A stretch of 64,000 nucleotides of DNA from Sinorhizobium arboris LMG 14919. GTDB taxonomy: Bacteria; Pseudomonadota; Alphaproteobacteria; Rhizobiales; Rhizobiaceae. Location: contig NZ_KE386497.1 of NCBI RefSeq assembly GCF_000427465.1, positions 438,162 through 502,161 of the forward strand. Direction: 5' to 3'. Made by a program: the position numbers and the translations under genes. Below the pieces are notes generated by a model. That model saw only the letters and a list, made by a program, of their open reading frames with translations. It made no database searches and was not told the DNA's origin. The first letter of the stretch is position 1. The number at the start of each line of letters is the position of its first letter. This document shows positions 10,154 to 18,144 of this stretch, in pieces.

Positions 10154-12125
10154 GTTCACCCCCGTCATGCGGCAGAAACGCCGATGATCTGTGGAAGTAC
10201 GAATGTTCCAAAGAGTCTCTAATTTCTGTCTTTAGGGGCGCTCTTTCGAATCCAGGCTGGCGAAGAGCCAGCGACAATACATCTTGGCCCTCACGAAGGA
10301 GCAAATGCAGGCTAAGTAGTTCCTCGATCGTCTCGGAAGCGACCGATGCCCCAAATTCTCGGCCAAGTTTGTCGCGGATTCCTTGCACTCCCTGGATTTC
10401 AGCCGCGAAAGCAAGTGCTCGCGTGGCAGGACGAGTGAGCCGAAGCAAATTGTTGCCAGTTCCAACTCGACAGTCACGGACAACCGCCTCTCCATCGTTG
10501 TTTTCCCGAAGCGAAAGCGCTGATGTCGCGGCGTGGGCGTCCCATCTCTCCAAAGCCGTGTGAAGTTCCTGATGGATTGGCTCGAAATGGTGGTCATCAG
10601 GCTTTTCGATGTCAAAATGATATGCCAGCTTCTGAATGGATGAGCCAACCGAGCTATAAATATGTGCGTAGGCGGGTAATGGTCGAATCGAAATGTTAAA
10701 TGCGGACGGTTCATTGAAGTACGGGCTAAAGCGGTCGGCCCGGACGCGGGTAACGCCACTGGGGGGGGACAAGTGGGTGAGAAACGGGATCAAACCCAAC
10801 ACGCAACGATAATCATCTATGGTCTCACCGGGAAATCCATACAAGTGACCCCATTCAACATAAATGCCTGCCTCAGCAGCAAGCTTTAGGGTTTGGACGT
10901 TTCGCAGCATGGTAGTGCCCTTTCGCATGAGGCGAAGGACGTTTGTGCTAAACGATTCTATGCCTGGCTGAATTTTCCGAACGCCGGCGCGAGCGAGAAC
11001 TGACAGCTGAGATGCTCGTAGGTTTGCTTTTACCTCATAGTGCATGAGCAGTGGGGGTAACGTTCTGGCGAGACGCGGCAAAAAATGGTTGAAGTATTTT
11101 GTATTTAGAATGTTATCTACGACAAGAATCTCTCGTCCGTATCGATTGGCTATGCCGAGAAGCTCTGAATAGGCTCGCTCTTGACTCTTGCTTCGGTACG
11201 TCATTCCCAAAGCGTTGAGACCACAGAATGTGCAGTGATGCTTCTGGCCCCACCAACATCCCCGTGCGCTTTCAAAAAGAGGCACGGCATCAAAGGACTT
11301 TGAAACATTAGGGGCTCGATGGCGATCAGCGTAGAAGTCGTCGTAATCCACAAACGGTAAGTCATCGAGATCGACTATCGGGAGTGATGGACCTTGGGCA
11401 TGGATTGCCTTCTCACTATCCCTTACTGTCACACCGGGTAACCCGGCTAGATTCTCCCGGTTGAGGTACCTCTTGACGAGTTCTGGAAAAGTTATTTCGG
11501 CCTCGCCACCTACGACAGCATCAATCACAGGATACAGACGATGGAGCTCAGTCCCCATTTCGTCTTCACAGTTGGCTCCCCCAAAAACAATAAACTTATT
11601 CGGGTATCTCTCCTTAATACGTTTGGCGAGCGCTAATGAGGCCATCGTCTGCTGAAATGACGACGAAAACCCGACGACCGCGTATGCTTCCCAGTCTATC
11701 GCAGCCATGCAATGGTCGAGAAATCCAGATATCTTCTTCCGGGATTCTAAGATGTTCAACACCTTACGAGCATCAACAAGATGCCTGTACTCGCCGCATA
11801 GAATACGTGAGATGTAACCTATGTCGTCTGTTGAGACGTCACCGTGCGCGGCCGCTGAAAATAGCCATTCACCGACAAGTGCGAGAAAATATCGGTCATC
11901 ATTGATGTCGCAGTATGCCGCCGGGCCCACATATTCAGCGAAATCCAAGAAAAAATGTCGGATCGCAGCGTGATAGCCGTTTCGGCGAAGCGCGCTCTTT
12001 AAAAGAGAGAGGCCGATCGTGGGATGATTCAAGGATGCCATTGGCATCGAGAGTAGAATGACGTCGCCACGCTGGGAGCGCGGCTGCTGGTATATGTAAG
12101 TTGAGGCTTGGTCCTCATGGCGCAT
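10116..12125 (-). CDS. B12-binding radical SAM RiPP maturation enzyme (rSAM_ocin_1-like)
   Basis: A 669-residue protein. The first 200 residues resemble a cobalamin-binding domain, opening with the strand VILLSMPMASLNHPTIGLSL and including FIVFGGANCE. The radical SAM cysteine cluster reads CWWGQKHHCTFCGLN near residues 285-300, with the Cx7CxxC spacing seen in the 'ribosomal peptide maturation radical SAM protein 1' family. EVKANLRASQ and PGIESF follow, as expected for the TIM barrel. Members are thought to methylate unactivated carbons or otherwise modify a ribosomal peptide. The substrate is probably the 82-residue peptide encoded two genes upstream. It overlaps the preceding SPASM-type radical SAM gene by 11 bases and the following C11 protease gene by 38. 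Confidence 0.85.
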   Translation of the reverse strand: MRHEDQASTYIYQQPRSQRGDVILLSMPMASLNHPTIGLSLLKSALRRNGYHAAIRHFFLDFAEYVGPAAYCDINDDRYFLALVGEWLFSAAAHGDVSTDDIGYISRILCGEYRHLVDARKVLNILESRKKISGFLDHCMAAIDWEAYAVVGFSSSFQQTMASLALAKRIKERYPNKFIVFGGANCEDEMGTELHRLYPVIDAVVGGEAEITFPELVKRYLNRENLAGLPGVTVRDSEKAIHAQGPSLPIVDLDDLPFVDYDDFYADRHRAPNVSKSFDAVPLFESARGCWWGQKHHCTFCGLNALGMTYRSKSQERAYSELLGIANRYGREILVVDNILNTKYFNHFLPRLARTLPPLLMHYEVKANLRASQLSVLARAGVRKIQPGIESFSTNVLRLMRKGTTMLRNVQTLKLAAEAGIYVEWGHLYGFPGETIDDYRCVLGLIPFLTHLSPPSGVTRVRADRFSPYFNEPSAFNISIRPLPAYAHIYSSVGSSIQKLAYHFDIEKPDDHHFEPIHQELHTALERWDAHAATSALSLRENNDGEAVVRDCRVGTGNNLLRLTRPATRALAFAAEIQGVQGIRDKLGREFGASVASETIEELLSLHLLLREGQDVLSLALRQPGFERAPLKTEIRDSLEHSYFHRSSAFLPHDGGEHETVDYTIIHGC

Positions 12126-13116
12126 CGGTCGATACCAATTCTGTCCATATGAGCGAAGCTTGTTCTCTCAACCGCGCGGTGACCCGAACCGCAACTTGTG
12201 CTCCAGCTGGATCTCGGAAGAGACGATGGCAGACAACACAATCGTGCAAAGCGCCAGGCACGAGCCCCAGTTTAACTTTCTCTGCTTCCGTCATGCGTTC
12301 GACAAAGAACTGAGGACCTTGTGATGCTAAAACAATCCAAAAAAGGTCGCGATCCCTCCGTGTAAGCAAGGACTTTATAGATTCGTCGGGGTATCGACCT
12401 AAGCGAATTCCGTCCGTAAATCCTCCCACGGCGCAGCATGGGAAAACGTCGCCGTTGGGCGTCAGAGACATTGTGTCAAAGTCTGCCCTACAAGCGCGCT
12501 TCAGATCCGTCGGAGCAGGCGGCAACAGGTCTCCGGGTTTGACCTTTCTTTCAGCCCGCCCCACCGGAAGACACTTGACTTGTGTTATCGGCAATTCGAA
12601 CGCTTCGTCACCGAGAAGTTCCAACGCTGATGACAGGCTTGACACCTTACTAACCACTGCCGTCAACCGAACGCTCACGCCGTACTTGCGGCAGGCACAA
12701 ATTGCATTGCGAATCCGCGCGGGATCTATGAACCTCGAGTGGTACTGGTCCCAGCTCAAACTAATTGCTTCGATTCCTATTGATGCTAGTGATCCTATGG
12801 CTCGCTCGGCAGTAACCCGGTCCACAGCGAAGGAGCCGTTGGTCACGACCCTGAAAAGCAAGCCACACGAGTGCGTAACTCGCGCAATCGAAGTTAGATA
12901 ATCAAAGTCGAGGAACGCCTCTCCCCCAGACAGGGTTATGCGCTTCACAGTCGACACTGCAGCTACCTCCTTGATAGCCTCAGTGATGTCATCTAGGCTC
13001 AGCCGCTCATTTATGGAAGGCGCAGAACTGAAGACGCAGTGATGACAGACAACATCACACTTCCAGCTTGGCATAATCGCCAGCGTTTCCAGCGGGTGCT
13101 TATATCCTGCGCCCAT
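12115..13116 (-). CDS. Radical SAM enzyme with SPASM-like C-terminus
   Basis: A 333-residue radical SAM protein. The [4Fe-4S] motif CDVVCHHC uses Cys20, Cys24 and Cys27 (CxxxCxxC), and ITLSGGEAFLD is the SAM-binding GGE strand. The C-terminal third contains LTPNGDVFPCCAVGGF and HDCVVCHRLF, a cysteine pattern like the SPASM or twitch auxiliary-cluster domains of peptide-modifying enzymes. It lies 63 bp downstream of the precursor peptide and overlaps the B12 radical SAM gene. This makes it the first enzyme of the operon and the likely first modifier of the peptide. SPASM enzymes of RiPP pathways make thioether, C-C or epimerised residues. The precursor core has no Cys, so a thioether is unlikely here. 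Confidence 0.85.
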   Translation of the reverse strand: MGAGYKHPLETLAIMPSWKCDVVCHHCVFSSAPSINERLSLDDITEAIKEVAAVSTVKRITLSGGEAFLDFDYLTSIARVTHSCGLLFRVVTNGSFAVDRVTAERAIGSLASIGIEAISLSWDQYHSRFIDPARIRNAICACRKYGVSVRLTAVVSKVSSLSSALELLGDEAFELPITQVKCLPVGRAERKVKPGDLLPPAPTDLKRACRADFDTMSLTPNGDVFPCCAVGGFTDGIRLGRYPDESIKSLLTRRDRDLFWIVLASQGPQFFVERMTEAEKVKLGLVPGALHDCVVCHRLFRDPAGAQVAVRVTARLREQASLIWTELVSTDAP

Positions 13117-13179
13117 CGCTGCCCCGTTTCTGCTAGCGTCAGATATCCGAAAGCGGCAAATTATCGGTGAGCGGGGCTC

Positions 13180-13428
13180 TTAGAGCCACGCCCCTATCAC
13201 TGGGCGCCCGCCCAGACGATTTTCGACAGTATTCGCGGCAGCTAAGAATGTTTGGTCATTCAGCGCCCGGAAGAAGTTTATCGAATCCTGAGACATGTTC
13301 AGCCCAAGTACCATGAAGGCCGCTTCTGGATCCTTGAGCAAAGCCTCACGAAATTCGGCATCGACCAAGGCTCGGCCAAGGATTTCTTGGACGTCTTCAA
13401 GCGTAATATCGCGTGCAGTCGCTGGCAT
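13180..13428 (-). CDS. RiPP-like precursor peptide (Nif11/Franean1_4349-like leader)
   Basis: An 82-residue peptide. The ATG at 13428 is preceded by GGAGG with a five-base gap; the in-frame TTG at 13440 has no such site. The helical leader (VQEILGRALVDAEFREALL, then KDPEAAFMVLGLNMSQDS) resembles leaders of Nif11-like and Franean1_4349-type RiPP precursors, which share 'FR..LL.DP..AL..LGL'. The C-terminus reads NTVENRLGGRPVIGAWL. The Gly-Gly could be a leader cleavage point, leaving RPVIGAWL. There is no Cys, one Trp and little Ser/Thr in the putative core, so methylation, epimerisation or C-C crosslinks are more likely than lanthionines. It is the first gene of the operon containing both radical SAM enzymes. 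The precursor role is inferred from size, leader resemblance and position. Confidence 0.75.
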   Translation of the reverse strand: MPATARDITLEDVQEILGRALVDAEFREALLKDPEAAFMVLGLNMSQDSINFFRALNDQTFLAAANTVENRLGGRPVIGAWL

Positions 13429-13440
13429 TTCGACCTCCAA

Positions 13441-13806
13441 AGTATAACTGTGAAGTCAATTGCAAAAGCATTATGCCGAATGATGTTTTGCGCATTAGCT
13501 TCGCTTGGACTCTGCATGGCGTCCAAAGCGTTCGTTGCCCCCGGGTAGGAAAGCATAAGCCGTCAACTAGCAATTGCTAAAATAGCAGGATGCGTTCTAA
13601 GGTCAATCCCCCGGTCCTGGAATTTTGTAGTAGGGCGTTGGGGCCTAGGGTATATACAATAGCATTTCCGCAGCCAGGCAGAGCTGGTATTTTGTCGCTA
13701 CCACGAGCAGTTGCTAAACGCCCCTGAATACAAGGCCGCCGCAAGATCCCCTAAGGAGCGCCTCAGCCAATTTCAATGTGACGGAGACCGGTGGCAGGGT
13801 TGACTG
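13441..13806. other. Upstream region of the RiPP operon
   Basis: This 366-bp stretch separates the RiPP operon from IS66 remnants. It must hold the operon promoter. A TATACT-like hexamer lies about ten bases upstream of the GGAGG on the minus strand, but I see no convincing matching -35. I see no gene. The IS66 debris directly upstream may have replaced original regulatory sequence. Confidence 0.35.
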
Positions 13807-14106
13807 TCAGAGGGCGAAGAGGTCGGTGACGATCGCCGCGGAGGCCTCCTGACGCGCTGCGACACGAGCATCCAGGGCTTTGCCCGCGCACGGTCTTCCG
13901 ATCTGCCAGAGCTTCACCATACGCTCGACCGTCTCAATTGCGACCTTCGAGCTTTCCGCGACATGCAGCTCATAAAACCTCCGCCGGCTTTGCAACCAGC
14001 AGCCAGCCAATGTGATGCCGTCATTGCCGCGATCGGAGCGGACCAGCTTGTGGTAGGCGGCATAGCCGGTGGAGTGGACGCCCCCCGACGGCATCAAATG
14101 TGCCAA
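13807..14106 (-). pseudogene. IS66 transposase (TnpC) 3' fragment
   Basis: The minus-strand frame reads TGYAAYHKLVRSDRGNDG and then FYELHVAESSKVAIETVERM, the C-terminal region of IS66-type TnpC transposases. It ends at a stop near 13807. The sequence in front of STGYAAY belongs to an inserted IS110-type element. The other half of the same transposase reappears at 15216-15468, so one IS66 copy was split by the insertion. The fragment cannot encode a working enzyme. Confidence 0.75.
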
Positions 14107-14142
14107 AGTGCGGGTGTGTTAGGACCTGCAAGGAGGACGTCC

Positions 14143-15165
14143 ATGAACGAGATTACCATCGTTGGTTTGGATCTGGCAAAGAACGTATTCCATATCCACG
14201 GCGCAGGCCCCGATGGAGCGGCGGTCCTACGCAAGAAGCTGAGCCGCGGAAGGTTGCTTGAGTTTTTAGCCAAGCTCCCGATCTGCGTAGTCGCGATGGA
14301 AGCCTGCGCCAGCGCCCATTATTGGGACGGGAGATTGGCAAGCTGGGGCATGAGATCAGACTGATCAATCCTTCCTATGTGAAGCCTTTTGTCAAACGCC
14401 AGAAGAACGATGCTGCTGACGCTGAGGCAATCGCGGAAGCGGCATCGCGTCCCACGATGAGATTTGTAACGGTGAAGAGCGCAGAGAAGCAGGCTTCATC
14501 CATGGCATTCAAGGTTCGGAACCTGTTGGTGCGACAGCGCACACATACAGTCAACGCACTACGCGGACATCTCATGGAGTACGGGTTGATTGTGCCGCAG
14601 GGTATCAAACACCTTCCCAACTTGAGGGAACTCGTCGCAACTCACCCCGACCTGCCTGAGGCTGCGCGGATCCTTTGCGACGGCTTGCTGGAGCAGGTTG
14701 CATTTCTTTCAGAGAAGATTGCCGTGGTAGAGGCAGATCTCCGGACGCGCGCTAGACAAGACGATGTCGCTTCCCGTTTGATGACCATTCCAGGCATCGG
14801 TGCTATTTGCGCGACCGCTATGGAAGCCTTAGCTCCATCAGTCGAGATCTTCAGCAAGGGTCGTGATTTTGCGGCTTGGATTGGCCTCACGCCTAAGCAG
14901 AATTCGTCCGGAGGCAAGGACAGGCTCGGTAAAGTATCCAAAATGGGCAACGAGATCTTCGACGTATTCTTGTTCTTGGCGCTACCGCCGTGGTGCGTTG
15001 GGCAAGACGATATGGAGCGCCTGCCGGCTCCTGGCTAGCAAGAGTGCTTTTGAAGAAGCCGCCGAAGCTTGTCGCGGTAGCGTTGGCGAATAAACTGGCG
15101 CGCACCGCTTGGGCTCTGATGGCCCGTGGTGGCGTCTATCAAGCTCCGACATCTGCCGCTGCATA
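14143..15165 (+). pseudogene. IS110-family transposase, frameshifted
   Basis: An ATG at 14143 (after AAGGAGGACGTCC) starts MNEITIVGLDLAKNVFHIHG, the N-terminus of IS110-type DEDD transposases. The frame breaks near 14330. The sense continues in the frame carrying SYVKPFVKRQKNDAADAEAI, and the second domain has TIPGIGAICATAMEA near 14790. A second break near 14960 is followed by LVAVALANKLARTAWALMAR, which ends at 15165. Two frameshifts make this inactive. It is inserted inside the IS66 remnant. Exact element ends were not determined, since IS110 elements usually lack clear terminal inverted repeats. Confidence 0.8.
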
Positions 15166-15215
15166 AGGCAGAACCGGGGCCGCGAGACGTCGGGAGTGTG
15201 GTGAGGTCTACGGAG

Positions 15216-15468
15216 GATTGCGCCATCAGCTTGCGGTCGAGCTCGACCTTGTCGCGAGCGTAGATCGCCTCCTGCTGGTAGAGCGGCAGGCCATCGGCTT
15301 TGGAGACAGCGATCTGGGCCAGCAGCGCTTCCGTCGGAATGCCGCCTTCGATGATGTGCGCCGGCGCCGGTGCCCTGGATGACGCCGTCCTCATTTTTGA
15401 AGACATACTTGGGGCGGCGCGTGACGATGACGCGCAACTCCGCCGGCACCACATCAAGTGATGAGTCC
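15216..15468 (-). pseudogene. IS66 transposase (TnpC) central fragment
   Basis: Minus-strand sequence encodes, in two frames, VVPAELRVIVTRRPKYV and then IIEGGIPTEALLAQIAVSKA plus EAIYARDKVELDRKLMAQ, the central part of IS66 TnpC. One frameshift lies between them. No tnpA or tnpB remains: the 5' end of the transposase gene stops near 15468 against the small gene that precedes dinB. Together with 13807-14106 this is a truncated, interrupted IS66 copy. Confidence 0.75.
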
Positions 15469-15711
15469 AGCTTAACGAACCTTCCGAAACTGAGGGATCA
15501 CCGCGAGCCGATCATTGAATTCCTCTGTCGCCCATGTCATCGCCACTGCGCAGTTGAGCGCAAGCTGTTGGTGAAAGCATTCGGCGCCAGTGTGAGCTTC
15601 GCGGTGATCCGCCGGCGCACGGCGATGGGCTGCGAGCGCATGCAAACGCCGGAGGGTGACAAATGCGGCGCGCACTTCCCATGTTTGGCTGAGGGAGCTG
15701 ATGGAAGCTAG
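15469..15711 (+). pseudogene. 5'-truncated small Cys-rich protein gene upstream of dinB
   Basis: The frame ending at 15711 encodes LTNLPKLRDHREPIIEFLCR, followed by a Cys pair (CRPCHRH), a stretch VLVK-like (KLLVKAFGASVSFAVIRRRT), and a second Cys group (MGCERM, CGAHFPC). It looks like a small zinc-ribbon-like protein of the kind often found just before dinB in rhizobia. No proper start codon with a ribosome binding site is left, because the IS66 remnant abuts it. I therefore treat it as truncated. The stop is four bases before the dinB start. Confidence 0.5.
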
Positions 15712-15714
15712 GCG

Positions 15715-16806
15715 ATGACAAACGACGAAGGCAACGAGCGCCCGCGCAAGATCATACATGTGGACATGGATGCCTTCTATGCATCAGTCGAACAGCGCGA
15801 CAATCCGGAACTCAGGGGCCTGCCGGTTGCCGTCGGCTATCCTGCTGCCCGCGGCGTGGTGGCGGCCGCCAACTACGAGGCACGCAAGTTCGGCGTTCAT
15901 TCGGCGATGCCTTCGGTGACCGCTCAACGGAAATGCCCCGACCTCATCTTCGTCAGACCGCGCTTTGACGTCTACAAGGCCGTCTCGTTGCAGATCCGCG
16001 CGATCTTCGCCGAATACACGCCGATGATCGAGCCACTCTCGCTCGACGAGGCCTACCTCGACGTCACCGAAAACCTGAAGGACATGGAGATCGCCACCGA
16101 GATTGCCGCGGAGATCCGGGCGAAGATCAAGCAGGTCACTGGCCTCAATGCGTCGGCCGGGATTTCCTACAACAAGTTCCTCGCCAAGATGGCATCCGAC
16201 CTGAACAAGCCCAATGGTCAGGCTGTCATCACGCCGAAGAACGGCCAAGCCTTCGTCGAGGCGCTCCCCGTCAAGAAATTCCATGGCGTAGGTCCCACAA
16301 CGGCCGAGAAGATGCACCGGCTGGGGATCGAGACGGGCGCAGACCTCAAGGACAAGACACTCGAGTTTCTGGTCGAGCATTTCGGGAAGTCGGGACCCTA
16401 TTTCTATGGGATCGCCCGCGGCATCGATAATCGCCAGGTCAAGCCGGACCGGGTGCGGAAATCCGTCGGCGCGGAGGACACGTTCTCCGAGGACATCCAG
16501 TCCTACGGCCCGGCGCGCGAAGGTCTTCAGCCGCTGATCGAGAAGGTATGGGGCTATTGCGAGGCCAACGAGATCGGCGCCAAGACGGTGAAGCTCAAGG
16601 TCAAGTATGCCGACTTCAGCCAGATCACCCGGAGCAAGACGGTTCCGGCACCTCTGCAAACGATCGGCGATCTCGAGGAGGTGGTCGGCCTGCTTCTCGC
16701 GCCGATCTTCCCGCCACGCAGAGGAATCCGCCTGCTCGGCGTCACGTTGTCATCGCTGGAACGGCGGACGTTTGGGGTGGCGCCGCAGTTGCGGCTGGCG
16801 CTTTAG
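15715..16806 (+). CDS. dinB: DNA polymerase IV (Y-family)
   Basis: A 363-residue Y-family polymerase, a normal length for a plasmid-borne or accessory DinB. The catalytic motifs are intact: HVDMDAFYASVEQRD at the N-terminus carries the first metal-binding Asp, and LSLDEAYLDVT near residue 105 carries the Asp-Glu pair. A helix-hairpin-helix region (FHGVGPTTAEKMHRLG) near 185-200 and a little-finger domain follow. The protein lacks a C-terminal beta-clamp tail that I can recognise. It performs low-fidelity translesion synthesis. SRAP-type genes next to it form a DNA-damage-response neighbourhood typical of rhizobial plasmids. The start at 15715 overlaps nothing and follows the small truncated gene by three bases. 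Confidence 0.93.
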   Translation: MTNDEGNERPRKIIHVDMDAFYASVEQRDNPELRGLPVAVGYPAARGVVAAANYEARKFGVHSAMPSVTAQRKCPDLIFVRPRFDVYKAVSLQIRAIFAEYTPMIEPLSLDEAYLDVTENLKDMEIATEIAAEIRAKIKQVTGLNASAGISYNKFLAKMASDLNKPNGQAVITPKNGQAFVEALPVKKFHGVGPTTAEKMHRLGIETGADLKDKTLEFLVEHFGKSGPYFYGIARGIDNRQVKPDRVRKSVGAEDTFSEDIQSYGPAREGLQPLIEKVWGYCEANEIGAKTVKLKVKYADFSQITRSKTVPAPLQTIGDLEEVVGLLLAPIFPPRRGIRLLGVTLSSLERRTFGVAPQLRLAL

Positions 16807-17301
16807 ACGGCCAGCATCGGCTGGGCTGGATCGATCGAATGGCGCTTGACCCGGAATGTCCCTGCCGGCAGCGGACGGAGGATTTCGTCCTCAGGCACAA
16901 ATCCGTCGAGCCAGGCCAGGCGTTGATCGCGTGTCAGCACCGCCAACTGCCGGTCGTGAAACGGCGCGAGATCGGCATTCGCCTCGATCGTCAGGATGGC
17001 ATAGGACGCCGGCCAGTCTTCTATCGCCGGCCGCCAGATCGCCGCGAAGTAGAACCAGTCGCCATTTACGAGCGAGAAGCTGAAGCTCCTATGGCGAAAC
17101 TCCAAGGCCGGCACCAGGCAGCGGTGCGGTGGGAAACGTCCTCCCTTCCGACCGAACGACGTTCACGGCGCGCAGACCGCCGTCGCGGGGCCGCAGGCCC
17201 CATGGCAGTTCAACCATCTCCACATCGCCGTCATGGCGCCTTATGATCACGCGGCGCTCATCAAGCGGGGCGTCGGACTGGAAAACGGTCGCACTCATCA
17301 T
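16803..17301 (-). pseudogene. SRAP (YedK/HMCES-like) family gene, frameshifted and N-terminally short
   Basis: Two minus-strand pieces join into one SRAP-like protein. The upstream piece (17301 down to about 17110) gives VVIIRR-like strands and VEMVELPWGLRPRDGG, the 'WGL.P' motif of the family. The downstream piece gives PALEFRHRSFSFSLVNGDWF and then LAPFHDRQLAVLTRDQRLAW to a stop at 16803. A frameshift lies near 17110. The invariant Cys2 of SRAP proteins, normally right after the initiator Met, is absent from the visible start (MMSATVF). The gene is therefore probably non-functional as an abasic-site crosslinker. Its last codons overlap the dinB stop on the opposite strand. Confidence 0.65.
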
Positions 17302-17359
17302 AGATGGAACATATCAGGAACGACATTCCCACAAAACCAAACCCTGAGACGGAGGACAC

Positions 17360-17949
17360 ATGTGCAATGATTATCGGCTGATGGTGGATGTCGCCTCTAT
17401 CGTCGAGGACTTCGCCGAGCTCAAGATCAAGATTCGCTTAGGCGAAGGCGCGCCGAACCTGCAGCCACGCGAGGACATCAAGATCACCGATATCGGTCCA
17501 ATCGTCAGAACGATCGACGGGACCCGGGATGAGGCCGAGCTCGTGCAGCGGCGCTGGAGCTGGCCGGGGCCGAACAAGCGTCCGGTGTATAATTTCCGGT
17601 CGGAAGGACGCGAGTTCAGTTCCAATCGCTGCCTGATCACCGCCGACGGCTTCTACGAGTTCGCCGAGCCGAAGGACCCGAAGAAGAAGCGCAAGGACAA
17701 ATGGCTGTTCACGAAGAAGGATGAGCCGATCTTCTGCATCGCCGGCATATGGCGCGACACGCCGGATGTCGGACAGGCCTTCACCATGCGACGATGGAGC
17801 CCGGGCCGGACATCGCGCCATACCAGGACCGGCAGATCGTTATCCTGGAGCGTGACTCATGGGCCGCGTGGCTCAATCCGGCGGTTTCCGCGAAATCGCT
17901 GATCAGGTCGCTTCCGGCGGGCGCGCTGGTGGTGGAACAGGTCGGCTGA
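17360..17949 (+). pseudogene. SRAP (YedK/HMCES-like) family gene with C-terminal frameshift
   Basis: Begins MCNDYRLMVD with the catalytic Cys2 of SRAP domain proteins, which crosslink to abasic sites in single-stranded DNA. NFRSEGREFSSNRCLITADG and FYEF supply the Asn and Glu of the active site. At about 17790 the frame shifts: AFTMRRWSPG in the first frame corresponds to TMEPGPDIAPYQDRQIVILE in the next, which holds the conserved His region (APYQDRQ, where many relatives have His) and ends at 17949. As it stands the product would be 180 residues with a wrong tail. A sequencing error cannot be excluded because the rest is well conserved. An A-rich SD (GACGGAGGAC) precedes the start. Confidence 0.65.
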
Positions 17950-18144
17950 TCGCCAGTTCCGTACCGGCGTTCAAAGGACAAATTCAGCGCAGGTCGGCGG
18001 CCTGTGAACGAAACCACTTCAAAAGCCTCTATATCAGTCCACCTAGATGGCGGTATTGATTGCATTTTATTGATATATAACGTACTGGTAGCTGCCTCAG
18101 TAGGTGGCGTTTCATCTTTAAGCTTTACTCAACTGAGATTTTCC

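Noticed and set aside
15784..16659. Long open frame (291 codons) antisense to dinB
   Set aside because: It is the mirror of a GC-rich, clearly functional dinB with intact motifs; no ribosome-binding site and the composition is that of an antisense shadow.
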